From an uncultured Oscillospiraceae bacterium (GTDB lineage: Bacteria > Bacillota > Clostridia > Oscillospirales > Oscillospiraceae): DNA of 6,354 bases. The position numbers and the translations under genes were made by a program. The stretch spans positions 1 through 6,354 of the forward strand of contig CANRHF010000112.1 of assembly GCA_947630345.1 (NCBI GenBank), given 5' to 3'. Positions within the stretch are counted from its first letter, which is position 1, and each line of letters begins with the position of its first letter. Below are positions 1-5,760 of the stretch, piece by piece. The notes under the pieces were generated by a model, which was given only the letters and a program-made list of their open reading frames with translations, was not told where the DNA came from and did no database searches.

Positions 1-149
1 CCAGCGGCTCCACCGGCGGCACTGACAGCACCGGAAGCTCCGGCACTGGAGAAGACGGCGGCCAGGACGCTACCGGCGGCGCCGGTTCCGGGGAGAACGG
101 CGGCGCCAATCAGGGCAGCAGCCGGGTCCGGCGGATCCAGGCCCGGTGA
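1..149 (+). CDS. C-terminal end of an unidentified gene with a Gly/Ser-rich tail (partial)
   Basis: The frame starting at position 3 is open from the window edge and ends at TGA 147-149, giving the last 48 residues of a protein. The visible part is low-complexity, dominated by Gly, Ser, Thr, Ala, Asp, Glu and Asn, and it ends in a short basic stretch (RVRRIQAR). Tails like this are usually disordered linkers or ends of surface-exposed proteins; in Clostridia, class A penicillin-binding proteins are one group that can end this way. No catalytic domain is visible, so I do not assign a function. The reading frame is supported by the strong hairpin terminator about 50 bp after the stop, and by the lack of a better explanation for this open GC-rich stretch. 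The rest of the gene lies left of the window. Confidence 0.6.
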   Translation, partial: SGSTGGTDSTGSSGTGEDGGQDATGGAGSGENGGANQGSSRVRRIQAR

Positions 150-199
150 AAAACGCGCTCCGGCCGGACGGATGCCCGGCAATGGCGCGGCAAAGAAAG

Positions 200-239
200 C
201 AGCCATACCCGGAAATCTATTCGGGTATGGCTGTGTTTT
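200..239. terminator. Probable bidirectional intrinsic terminator
   Basis: A perfect 12-bp inverted repeat (CAGCCATACCCG at 200-211 and CGGGTATGGCTG at 222-233) encloses a 10-nt loop. On the + strand it is followed by TGTTTTA. On the - strand it is followed by CTTTCTTT. It lies between the stop of the + strand gene (149) and the stop of the - strand kinase (316), exactly where a shared terminator for convergent genes is expected. The T-tracts are short or interrupted, so efficiency is uncertain. Confidence 0.8.
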
Positions 240-299
240 ATGCGTTGACCGGCCTTTTACCGGAAGGAAAGAAAGCGCCTGCGGCCCCGGCGGTAGTGG

Positions 300-315
300 A
301 AAAGGCCCGGTGGGC
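300..315 (-). terminator. Weak terminator-like hairpin just after the kinase stop
   Basis: On the - strand, immediately after the kinase TGA, GCCC and GGGC (positions 315-312 and 308-305) can pair around a 3-nt loop, followed within one base by TTTT (303-300). The stem is only 4 bp, so this may be chance in GC-rich DNA. The stronger hairpin at 200-233 is the better candidate for ending this operon. Confidence 0.25.
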
Positions 316-1644
316 TCACTTTTCCAGGGGAAACAGCAGCGTCAGGGAGAATAGATTGTCCTTCACCTTCACCCGCAGGTCCCCGCCGTACTTTTTGGTC
401 AGCATCCGGATGCTTTTCATGCCGTAGCCATGCTCCAGCTTGTTCTCCTTACTGGTGACGGGCAGACCGTCCTGAAATTCCAGGCGGCCGGAAAAATAGT
501 TCTCCTCGGAAATCAGCAGCATCTCTCCTACCGGCTTGACCACCAGGGTGATCACCCGGTACTCCGGGTCCTCCACCTTCCGCACCGCCTCTACCGCGTT
601 GGAAATGATGTTGCCCAGGAGGGAATAGAGGTCCGCCGGCGTGATGAACAGGAGCCTGCTCCCCTCTGCCATGCAGGTGAATCGAATGCCGTTCTTGGCG
701 CAGAACAGGCTCTTTTCCGTGAGGATGGTGTCCAGCGGCTCGCAGCCGGTGGACACCCGGCTGTCATAAATGGAAATGGCGTTCTCGATCTCCTCCAGCT
801 CCTCCCGGGAGACCTCCCCTTCCGAATTGCGAAGGGCCTGGAGCCGGAACCGCAGATCGTGGCACTTGATGTTGATCAGGCCGATATTCTCCTTGGAAAG
901 CTCATACTGCTTCCGGTCCTGCTCCCAGAGCTGCCGCAGCACCGCCAGGTCCTGCCGCAGGCCCTCGGTCTGTAGCATACCGGACTGAAGGCACAGAATG
1001 AATATGCAGCAGACGCAGGAGAACAGGCAGATGATCATCGTCAGCGCGTCGCTCTGCCCGGCGTAAACATTGGTCCAGGAGCAAAGCACCACCGTCACCG
1101 TCATGGTAATGCCGGACAGGGCGTACACCTTGAGATTGCGCAGGGCCGCCGCGTCCTGCCGGAGCATGGGGCGGGTGAAGATCAGGTAGACCGCCGAGGC
1201 CACTACGGCAAAGATCCCGTTCCAGCAGAGCAGATAGGCTGGCGCAGGGCCGATCCGGTCCCCCAGACGCCAGACGGCGCCGGTCAGCTCGAAGATGCTG
1301 TAGATCCGGTAGGCCAGATTCTGGGTCGCGTAGGCGGCGATGCCGTAAAACAGGAGGGTGGCGAAGCCGGCCTGGAAGCAGAACTTCAAAACGCCCACCG
1401 TCAGGAAAAACAGGGCCAGATATACCGTCGTGATCACCACCCCGTCCGGTCCGGGCTGCCAGGTGATGGCCCGGGCGGCCAGCCACAGCGCAGCGGCGCA
1501 GACCAGGGCGCCGGCCAGGAGCCGCGGGAGCAGGAAGCGCCGGACCTTCAGACGGCAGCAGAACATCCCCTCGGCCAGCGCCAGCTGAAAAAGATAGGGC
1601 GGGAGAATATACAAAAACCAGGTCAGCGGGTTTGAATAGTCCAT
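316..1644 (-). CDS. GHKL-family sensor histidine kinase (AgrC/LytS-like architecture), membrane-bound
   Basis: This 442-aa protein senses a signal at the membrane and presumably phosphorylates the LytTR regulator encoded just upstream. The first ~220 residues are hydrophobic with about six or seven candidate membrane segments (near 8-28, 40-60, 70-88, 92-108, 135-157, 172-190, 200-220). A short linker (225-255) leads to a histidine box around H262 (KCHDLRFRLQAL). The C-terminal HATPase domain shows the N box with N345 and N349 (LLGNIISNAVEA, 342-353), a strand with EEN at 380-382, and a G box with G406 and G408 (EHGYGMKSI). This order is typical of the quorum-sensing-type GHKL kinases common in Clostridia. 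The ATG at 1644 is preceded by AGAGGA (1655-1650), which overlaps the TAG of the response regulator, so translation is probably coupled. No AgrB/AgrD-like peptide gene is visible nearby, so the signal is unknown. Confidence 0.9.
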   Translation of the reverse strand: MDYSNPLTWFLYILPPYLFQLALAEGMFCCRLKVRRFLLPRLLAGALVCAAALWLAARAITWQPGPDGVVITTVYLALFFLTVGVLKFCFQAGFATLLFYGIAAYATQNLAYRIYSIFELTGAVWRLGDRIGPAPAYLLCWNGIFAVVASAVYLIFTRPMLRQDAAALRNLKVYALSGITMTVTVVLCSWTNVYAGQSDALTMIICLFSCVCCIFILCLQSGMLQTEGLRQDLAVLRQLWEQDRKQYELSKENIGLINIKCHDLRFRLQALRNSEGEVSREELEEIENAISIYDSRVSTGCEPLDTILTEKSLFCAKNGIRFTCMAEGSRLLFITPADLYSLLGNIISNAVEAVRKVEDPEYRVITLVVKPVGEMLLISEENYFSGRLEFQDGLPVTSKENKLEHGYGMKSIRMLTKKYGGDLRVKVKDNLFSLTLLFPLEK

Positions 1645-1653
1645 ATCGGTCCT

Positions 1654-2370
1654 CTACTTCGTTTCCGCGCCGTCCGCGTAAATTTCCATCAGCCGGCGCA
1701 TAAATTCCTTCCGGCGGGGATGGCTGATTCGGAGCTGATGGCCGCCGATAAAAAGGTCGTAGCCCTTTACCGATTCAATATAGCGGGCATTGACGATATA
1801 GCAGCTGTTGCAACGCAGGAAGCCCCAGCCCTCCAGCTTTTCCTCCACGCTGGACAGACTTCCCCGGGCCTCCATCACCCCGTCCACCAGCTGGAATTGC
1901 AGCCGGTGGCCGGTGACCTCCACAAACACGATCTTATCGCAAGGAATGCGGTAAAAGCCCCCGTCGAAGGGGACCTGGAGCATTCGGACCTGATTGGCTC
2001 GGGCCACGTTGACCGCCCGCTGGATCTTCATTTTGAACTCCGCGTAGGAAACGGGCTTGACCAGAAAATCCAGGGCGTTGACCGCATACCCCTCCTGGGC
2101 AAACTGGACCATTTTTGTGACGAAGACCAGCACCACGGCGCTGTCCTGCTTCCGCAGCTGCCGGGCGGCCTCCATCCCGTCGATGGTGGGCAGCTCAATG
2201 TCCAGGAAAATGATCTCGGGATGTTCCCGGATATGATTTTTCAGATATACCTCGGCGTCCCGGTAATGCGCAATCTCAAACTCCGTCTGCGTCTCCTCGC
2301 CCAGGCGGCCCAGGTGCTTCTTCAGCTGCGCCGCCGCCTGCGGATCGTCTTCAATGATAACCACCTTCAT
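1654..2370 (-). CDS. LytTR-family response regulator (LytR/AgrA type)
   Basis: This 238-aa protein is a DNA-binding transcription regulator paired with the downstream GHKL kinase. The receiver domain (about 1-120) has the acidic pocket EDD at 7-9, the phospho-acceptor D57 (IIFLDIELP), T85 (FVTK) and K105 (LVKP). The LytTR domain (about 138-230) shows the hallmark FLRCNSCYIVNARYI (184-198) and a C-terminal basic stretch LRISHPRRKEF. I chose ATG 2370 because AAGGGGGA (2385-2378) precedes it by 8 nt and the protein then begins directly with the receiver strand MKVVIIEDD. The frame remains open upstream to a TTG at 2418, but that codon lies inside the predicted -35 box and has no ribosome binding site. 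The kinase follows 9 nt after the stop, giving a two-gene operon. LytTR regulators bind pairs of short direct repeats upstream of their targets; which promoters this one controls cannot be read here. Confidence 0.93.
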   Translation of the reverse strand: MKVVIIEDDPQAAAQLKKHLGRLGEETQTEFEIAHYRDAEVYLKNHIREHPEIIFLDIELPTIDGMEAARQLRKQDSAVVLVFVTKMVQFAQEGYAVNALDFLVKPVSYAEFKMKIQRAVNVARANQVRMLQVPFDGGFYRIPCDKIVFVEVTGHRLQFQLVDGVMEARGSLSSVEEKLEGWGFLRCNSCYIVNARYIESVKGYDLFIGGHQLRISHPRRKEFMRRLMEIYADGAETK

Positions 2371-2389
2371 CGCGCAATCCCCCTTTTTA

Positions 2390-2418
2390 ATTGTAACATT
2401 TCCCCCAAAACGCTTCAA
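2390..2418 (-). promoter_or_regulatory. Sigma-A-type promoter of the regulator-kinase operon
   Basis: On the - strand, -35 TTGAAG (2418-2413) and -10 TACAAT (2395-2390) are separated by 17 nt. The -10 is preceded by TGT, forming an extended -10. Transcription would start near 2383, leaving a leader of only about 13 nt with the Shine-Dalgarno sequence at its very 5' end. The match is close to consensus and sits exactly where an operon promoter is needed. Confidence 0.75.
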
Positions 2419-2510
2419 GTAAAAAATAGAAATCCGGCCTAATCTTGCATTTTTGCGGCTTAAAATTACGGCGTTCCCGGAAAAGAGTGATCCTGCCCGG
2501 GATGGTCTTG

Positions 2511-2614
2511 GCGAAGGATGTCGCAGAAGTTGCCGGGACGCTTCATGAGTCCCGGTATTTTGCGCCTATGGACAGTTTTTTCGGGGAAAGGGGTTGCCCC
2601 AAAGCGAAGGATGT
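2511..2614 (+). repeat. 11-bp direct repeat in the divergent control region
   Basis: GCGAAGGATGT occurs exactly at 2511-2521 and again at 2604-2614, with starts 93 bp apart. The second copy lies within the 17-nt spacer of the predicted dehydrogenase promoter, a position suited to a regulator-binding site. No known operator consensus is recognised, and chance cannot be excluded. Confidence 0.4.
2531..2557. promoter_or_regulatory. CCGGGAC inverted repeat: operator or weak terminator
   Basis: CCGGGAC (2533-2539) and GTCCCGG (2549-2555) form a perfect 7-bp inverted repeat with a 9-nt loop. One G-T and one T-A pair extend it to 9 bp. It is followed on the + strand by TTTT (2558-2561). Similar half-sites, TCCCGG (2475-2480) and CCGGGA (2497-2502), lie just to the left. 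It sits between two divergent promoters, upstream of both transcripts, so a protein-binding operator is at least as likely as a terminator. Confidence 0.4.
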
Positions 2615-2622
2615 GGTATCTT
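2594..2622 (+). promoter_or_regulatory. Predicted promoter of the dehydrogenase gene
   Basis: TTGCCC (2594-2599), a 17-nt spacer and TATCTT (2617-2622) resemble a sigma-A promoter with four of six matches in each box. TGG directly before the -10 gives an extended -10. Transcription would start near 2629, about 20 nt before the ATG. A small GGGG-TTG-CCCC inverted repeat (2590-2600) overlaps the -35. The weak boxes suggest dependence on an activator, but this is inference. Confidence 0.5.
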
Positions 2623-2651
2623 ATGGATAGAACATACTGGAGGAGATCGCT

Positions 2652-3764
2652 ATGGATAACCGGCCCTATGTCCCATGGAAGCTGATGAACGATTTCATGG
2701 TAGATGTGTTCCAAGCCTACGGCGTGCCCGCGGCGGACGCCGCCATCTGCGCGGACGTGCTGCTGGAGTCCGACCGCCGGGGCATTGAAAGCCACGGCTG
2801 CAACCGGTTCAAGCCCATCTACCTGGATCGGATCAAGAACGGTACCTTGCTGCCGGTGACGAAAATCGATATTTTGAAGGAAACCCCAACCACGGTGGTT
2901 ATGGACGCCAACAACGGCATGGGCATGGTGGCCAGCCACAAAATGATGGAGCTGCTCATTGAAAAGGCCCGGGTGTACGGCATGGCGGGGGGTGCCATTT
3001 TCAACTCCACCCACTATGGCATCGCGGGCTACTGGACCGGCATGGCGGAGAAGGCGGGGATGATCGGGATCTCGGGCACCAACGCCCGGCCTTCCGTGGC
3101 CCCCACCTTCGGGGTGGAGCCCATGATGGGGACCAATCCCCTGACCTTCACCATGCCCACGGACGAGGCGTTTCCGTTTAATTTTGATTGCGCCACCTCC
3201 ACCATCCAGAACGGGAAGATCGAATACTACGAGCGGGAGGGCCAGCCCACCCCCGCCGGCCTGGTGGTCACCGAGGAGGGCGGCACCATGACGGACTCGG
3301 GAGAGATTTTACGCAAAATGCGGGCAGGGGAGTGCGCCCTTTTGCCCCTGGGCGGCATGGGGGAGGAAACCGGCGGCTACAAGGGCTACGGCTTTGCCGC
3401 CATTGTGGAGATCCTCTCCGCCGCCCTGACCGGGGGGCCCTACATGAAGGCCCTAAGCGGCAAGGACGAGGCGGGAAACCGTGCCATGTATCGGCTGGGC
3501 CACTTCTTCTTTGTCATCAATCCGGCGTTTTTCATGGGCCTGGACACTTTCCGGGAAACCGCGGGAGGAATCTGCAGAGGACTGCGCAATTCCGAAAAGG
3601 CTCCCGGCGCGGAACACATCTATACCGCCGGGGAAAAAGAATATCTGACATGGCAGGAGCGAAAGGACAAGGGCGTCCCTTTGGGAGAATCTCTGCAAAA
3701 GGAGTTCATCGCGCTTCGGGACGAATGCGGCCTGAATTATCGGTTCCCTTTTGAAGCGGATTGA
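2652..3764 (+). CDS. Ldh_2 family NAD(P)-dependent oxidoreductase (malate/lactate/ureidoglycolate dehydrogenase-like)
   Basis: This 370-aa cytoplasmic enzyme belongs to the family of YlbC, AllD and sulfolactate dehydrogenase, which interconverts 2-hydroxy acids (or related cyclic imines) and 2-oxo acids with NAD(P)H. The conserved His lies at H48 (GIESHGC), followed by NSTHYGIAGYW (118-128), GTNPLTF (160-166), FDCATST (178-184), LPLGG (231-235) and GYKGYGFA (242-249). The C-terminal part keeps GHFFFVINP, the MGLD stretch (295-298) and a final RDECGLNYRFPF, so it appears full length. GGAGGAG (2639-2645) precedes the ATG by 6 nt. It is a single gene, divergent from the two-component operon and convergent with the AT-rich islet 37 bp downstream. 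No metabolic partner is adjacent, so the substrate cannot be named; 'malate dehydrogenase' would be an over-annotation. I see no strong terminator after its stop. Confidence 0.92.
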   Translation: MDNRPYVPWKLMNDFMVDVFQAYGVPAADAAICADVLLESDRRGIESHGCNRFKPIYLDRIKNGTLLPVTKIDILKETPTTVVMDANNGMGMVASHKMMELLIEKARVYGMAGGAIFNSTHYGIAGYWTGMAEKAGMIGISGTNARPSVAPTFGVEPMMGTNPLTFTMPTDEAFPFNFDCATSTIQNGKIEYYEREGQPTPAGLVVTEEGGTMTDSGEILRKMRAGECALLPLGGMGEETGGYKGYGFAAIVEILSAALTGGPYMKALSGKDEAGNRAMYRLGHFFFVINPAFFMGLDTFRETAGGICRGLRNSEKAPGAEHIYTAGEKEYLTWQERKDKGVPLGESLQKEFIALRDECGLNYRFPFEAD

Positions 3765-3801
3765 TGGACAAGTATTGCCCGCCTCCTAAGTAGAAATTTT
3801 T

Positions 3802-4299
3802 TTAAATATTCGAGTATTTTTCTTCCATATTTTTTTCGGAAATAAATAAAGTTCCTTTTTTGTATTGTTTCAATAAGTCTTTTTTTAAATTTTTAATCAT
3901 TGGATCGTTGTATAATCGTGGAACAGAACTGCAAATCACCCTTGCACATATTCTTCGATTTAATTCGGTTCCATATCGATTAATAGAGGCTCTTAACTGT
4001 TCTACCGCATGATGAATGTTTTTTCCTTTTAACTCAACGAAAATAGCGGTTGGGCATTTCTGATCATGAACAATATACAAATAATCACATTTCTGCTCAT
4101 CTTTCTCGTTTCGAACAATTCCTCCATCCATATGGAATAACGCAATCTTGCAATTTCTGTCATTAATCAAATTATATCTCTTATTTCTTTCTTCACAAGT
4201 TGCCTGTTGCCTAAAATCTTTATACACAATACATTCTTTTTTATACGCACAGACAAATTGTTCCCTTTCACAACAATCTTTCAAATCCCTACAAATCAT
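3802..4299 (-). CDS. Small cysteine-rich protein, putative PD-(D/E)xK-type nuclease partner of the ATPase
   Basis: I do not recognise this 165-aa protein as a named family. It carries the layout of a minimal PD-(D/E)xK nuclease core: KCDYLYIV (70-77) with D72 ending a turn before a beta strand, then IFVELKGK (86-93) with E89 and K91, then the helix HHAVEQL (96-102) with Q101, reminiscent of the Q that follows the core in RecB-like nucleases. The N-terminal third is rich in Cys (C3, C9, C10, C17, C23, C35, C50; 11 Cys overall), which may bind a metal. The C terminus is Lys-rich. The ATG at 4299 overlaps the end of the ATPase gene by 11 nt and has GGAG 7 nt upstream, so translation is coupled and the two proteins probably work together. 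It lacks a TOPRIM or HNH signature. The nuclease fold is inferred from a motif pattern only. No clear terminator follows its stop. Confidence 0.75.
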   Translation of the reverse strand: MICRDLKDCCEREQFVCAYKKECIVYKDFRQQATCEERNKRYNLINDRNCKIALFHMDGGIVRNEKDEQKCDYLYIVHDQKCPTAIFVELKGKNIHHAVEQLRASINRYGTELNRRICARVICSSVPRLYNDPMIKNLKKDLLKQYKKGTLFISEKNMEEKYSNI

Positions 4300-5614
4300 A
4301 TTTTATCTCCAACATATCAAGCTTTTCAGAATCTTCATTGATTTTTTCTGAAATGGAGTCTATTTCCAAGGAACGTATCAATCCACTCCGTTCATCAATG
4401 ATACTTTCCAACCTGCTCCCAAAAGAATCATCAATTTTGTATGCTTTAATTTTCTGTGGCGAAATCCTAAATTGTTTTCTTACAATCTCCTCCTTATTTT
4501 TAACCGCAGAATGATTTTCAACAATGGCAGATTGAATTAACAAATTGGCTGAAGAGAGGATATAAGGACTATGCGTCGTGACAAGGAACTTACTATTGCT
4601 AGAATTCATTGTCAGCGCAATCAGTTCAACAATATTCTTCTGTGCGCTCGGATACAAGTGGGCTTCAGGTTCCTCCAAAACAATATAACTTTTCTTATTT
4701 TCAAGGATAGCAACAAACAACAAAAGTAAAATCCACAGGGATTCTTGCTGTCCTGAAGAACCATAGATCAGTTTTACCCAATGAGATTCATCAAAATATA
4801 ACTTTTCCCCATCGGTGTCACTAACATAATCCGCCTTTAGTATCTTTTTAATCAATTCCTGCGCTATATTGGTGTCCGTATTTTTTATCTGACCTTGTAC
4901 TGTTTTTAAATAGTCATCTACTACATTATTCAGTTTCGTTCCAAAACGGGACCGCGTAAACCGAATTCTTTCAATAAATTCTTTCATGGACAAATCCAGT
5001 ATGGAAATATCAATTACATCCAGCTGATCCGATAAAACAGACAAAAGGCTTCTTCCCGCAGGAATATATATGACATCCTCATCAAAGTTAAATATCTTCC
5101 AGGAAATTTCTGTAAAATACAGTTTAATTTCATTTTTAAGCTTTAATTTGTTATTAAATTTCTGAAAAAAATCAACACTCTCTTGTTCTTGATTAGCATG
5201 ATATATTCGATACGCATCAAGAAGAGAGTTTTTGATGTCTTTTTCTAACTTGTCAGAGAACTCAAAAAACGCATATCCATCCCTCAGACTAAGTTTCAAG
5301 GTCCGCGTGTCAGAATAAGAATAGGAAATAGCAAAAGGCTCCATGTGCTTTGTCGTCCCAAAGCATCCCATAAAATTTTTACGAATATATTTCAAAAAAT
5401 TAATATACAACTCATTGGAATGGGTTTGTAAAAAAAACGTATCCTGCAGAATAAAATCAATATAATAGTCTCTGATCTTCTTACAAAAAAACAAGATTTT
5501 GCCAATCGTACTCTTGCCGGAAGCCTGAGGTCCGATTATAATATTAATATTTTTATCCGCATCAATGTCAAGATGTTCGATTGGTCCAAAATGATCTATC
5601 ACTAGACGATTCAT
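4289..5614 (-). CDS. OLD/ABC-like AAA family ATPase of a putative defence module
   Basis: This 441-aa ATPase begins with MNRLVIDHFGPIEHLDI, the usual N-terminal strand of RecF/SMC/OLD-type ATPases. Walker A is GPQASGKST (28-36). An inserted charged helical region occupies about 40-175, then comes VIYIPAGRSLLS (181-192). The ABC-type signature is SSGQQE (286-291), Walker B is YIVLEEPEAHLYP (310-322) with E314/E315, and the H-loop is VTTHSPYIL (345-353) with H348. The ~60-residue C-terminal tail has no TOPRIM domain, so any nuclease activity must come from the overlapping partner gene. The frame is open upstream to 5764, but ATG 5614 is chosen because GGAGGTG (5630-5624) sits 9 nt before it and the protein then starts at the ATPase fold. 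Such ATPases act as sensors in two-gene anti-phage systems (Septu PtuA and PARIS AriA are of this general type). Which system this belongs to is not decided here. Confidence 0.88.
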   Translation of the reverse strand: MNRLVIDHFGPIEHLDIDADKNINIIIGPQASGKSTIGKILFFCKKIRDYYIDFILQDTFFLQTHSNELYINFLKYIRKNFMGCFGTTKHMEPFAISYSYSDTRTLKLSLRDGYAFFEFSDKLEKDIKNSLLDAYRIYHANQEQESVDFFQKFNNKLKLKNEIKLYFTEISWKIFNFDEDVIYIPAGRSLLSVLSDQLDVIDISILDLSMKEFIERIRFTRSRFGTKLNNVVDDYLKTVQGQIKNTDTNIAQELIKKILKADYVSDTDGEKLYFDESHWVKLIYGSSGQQESLWILLLLFVAILENKKSYIVLEEPEAHLYPSAQKNIVELIALTMNSSNSKFLVTTHSPYILSSANLLIQSAIVENHSAVKNKEEIVRKQFRISPQKIKAYKIDDSFGSRLESIIDERSGLIRSLEIDSISEKINEDSEKLDMLEIKYDL

Positions 5615-5678
5615 AATTTTCAACACCTCCAACACGTAATATTCTGCAAAAGAGAACAAACTGCACGGTTTATAAATA

Positions 5679-5707
5679 ATTATATAGCAAGAATTTTCGC
5701 AAGGCAA
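5679..5707 (-). promoter_or_regulatory. Near-consensus promoter of the ATPase-nuclease operon
   Basis: On the - strand, TTGCCT (5707-5702), a 17-nt spacer and a perfect TATAAT (5684-5679) form a strong sigma-A-type promoter. Transcription would start near 5672, giving a ~58-nt leader to the ATG at 5614. This shows the islet is transcribed on its own and does not depend on read-through from the peptidase gene. Confidence 0.75.
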
Positions 5708-5730
5708 GAAACATTTCCACATCTTACGAA

Positions 5731-5754
5731 GAAATTGTAAGCGAAATTGTAAGC
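5731..5754. repeat. Perfect tandem 12-bp repeat upstream of the islet promoter
   Basis: GAAATTGTAAGC is present twice head to tail (5731-5742 and 5743-5754). CTTAC at 5723-5727 can also pair with GTAAG of either copy. The repeat lies about 24 bp upstream of the -35 box and ends 6 bp from the peptidase stop codon, exactly at the composition boundary. It could be a regulator-binding site for the operon or a trace of insertion. Confidence 0.6.
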
Positions 5755-5760
5755 GTACCT

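Larger units (their letters stand above)
3765..5760. other. AT-rich islet carrying a two-gene ATPase plus putative nuclease module
   Basis: Base composition changes sharply just after the dehydrogenase stop and again at about 5755, where the S8 peptidase coding sequence begins. Sample lines counted by eye give about 33% GC inside (4321-4380) and about 72% outside (3061-3120). The islet contains only a - strand operon with its own near-consensus promoter. There is no integrase, transposase, tRNA or clear terminal repeat, so the mode of entry is unknown. Composition, compactness and gene content point to horizontal acquisition. Confidence 0.6.

Noticed and set aside
430..975. Long open frames antisense to the kinase, the regulator (1720-2442) and the dehydrogenase (2466-3014), and in the alternate frame 3188-3754
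   Set aside because: They are expected by-products of GC-rich coding DNA; each lies over a gene with clear domain motifs and none has family features.
2371..2418. Extension of the response regulator to a TTG start at 2418 (16 extra residues)
   Set aside because: The TTG overlaps the predicted -35 box, has no ribosome binding site, and the extra residues precede a canonical receiver-domain start with a good site at 2385-2378.
2420..2480. Three GCCG(T/C/G)-type repeats upstream of the regulator promoter as LytTR binding sites
   Set aside because: Their spacing (13 and 21 nt) is irregular and the sequences do not match the known LytTR direct-repeat consensus.
2445..2630. Possible 61-aa + strand peptide in the divergent control region
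   Set aside because: It starts with TTG without a ribosome binding site, shows no recognisable features and overlaps the predicted dehydrogenase promoter.
3803..3818. AAATA...TATTT hairpin followed by T-run as terminator of the dehydrogenase
   Set aside because: The stem is 5 A/T pairs and lies within the coding end of the opposite-strand nuclease gene; too weak to support.
3802..5614. Naming the islet PARIS, Septu, AbiL or an OLD nuclease
   Set aside because: The ATPase has no C-terminal TOPRIM domain, and the partner shows neither HNH nor TOPRIM/DUF4435-like motifs, so none of these names is supported by the sequence alone.
3792..5736. AGAAATT at both islet ends (3792-3798 and 5730-5736) as a target-site duplication
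   Set aside because: Only 7 bp of A/T-rich sequence in AT-rich DNA; too likely by chance and with no accompanying mobility gene or terminal inverted repeat.
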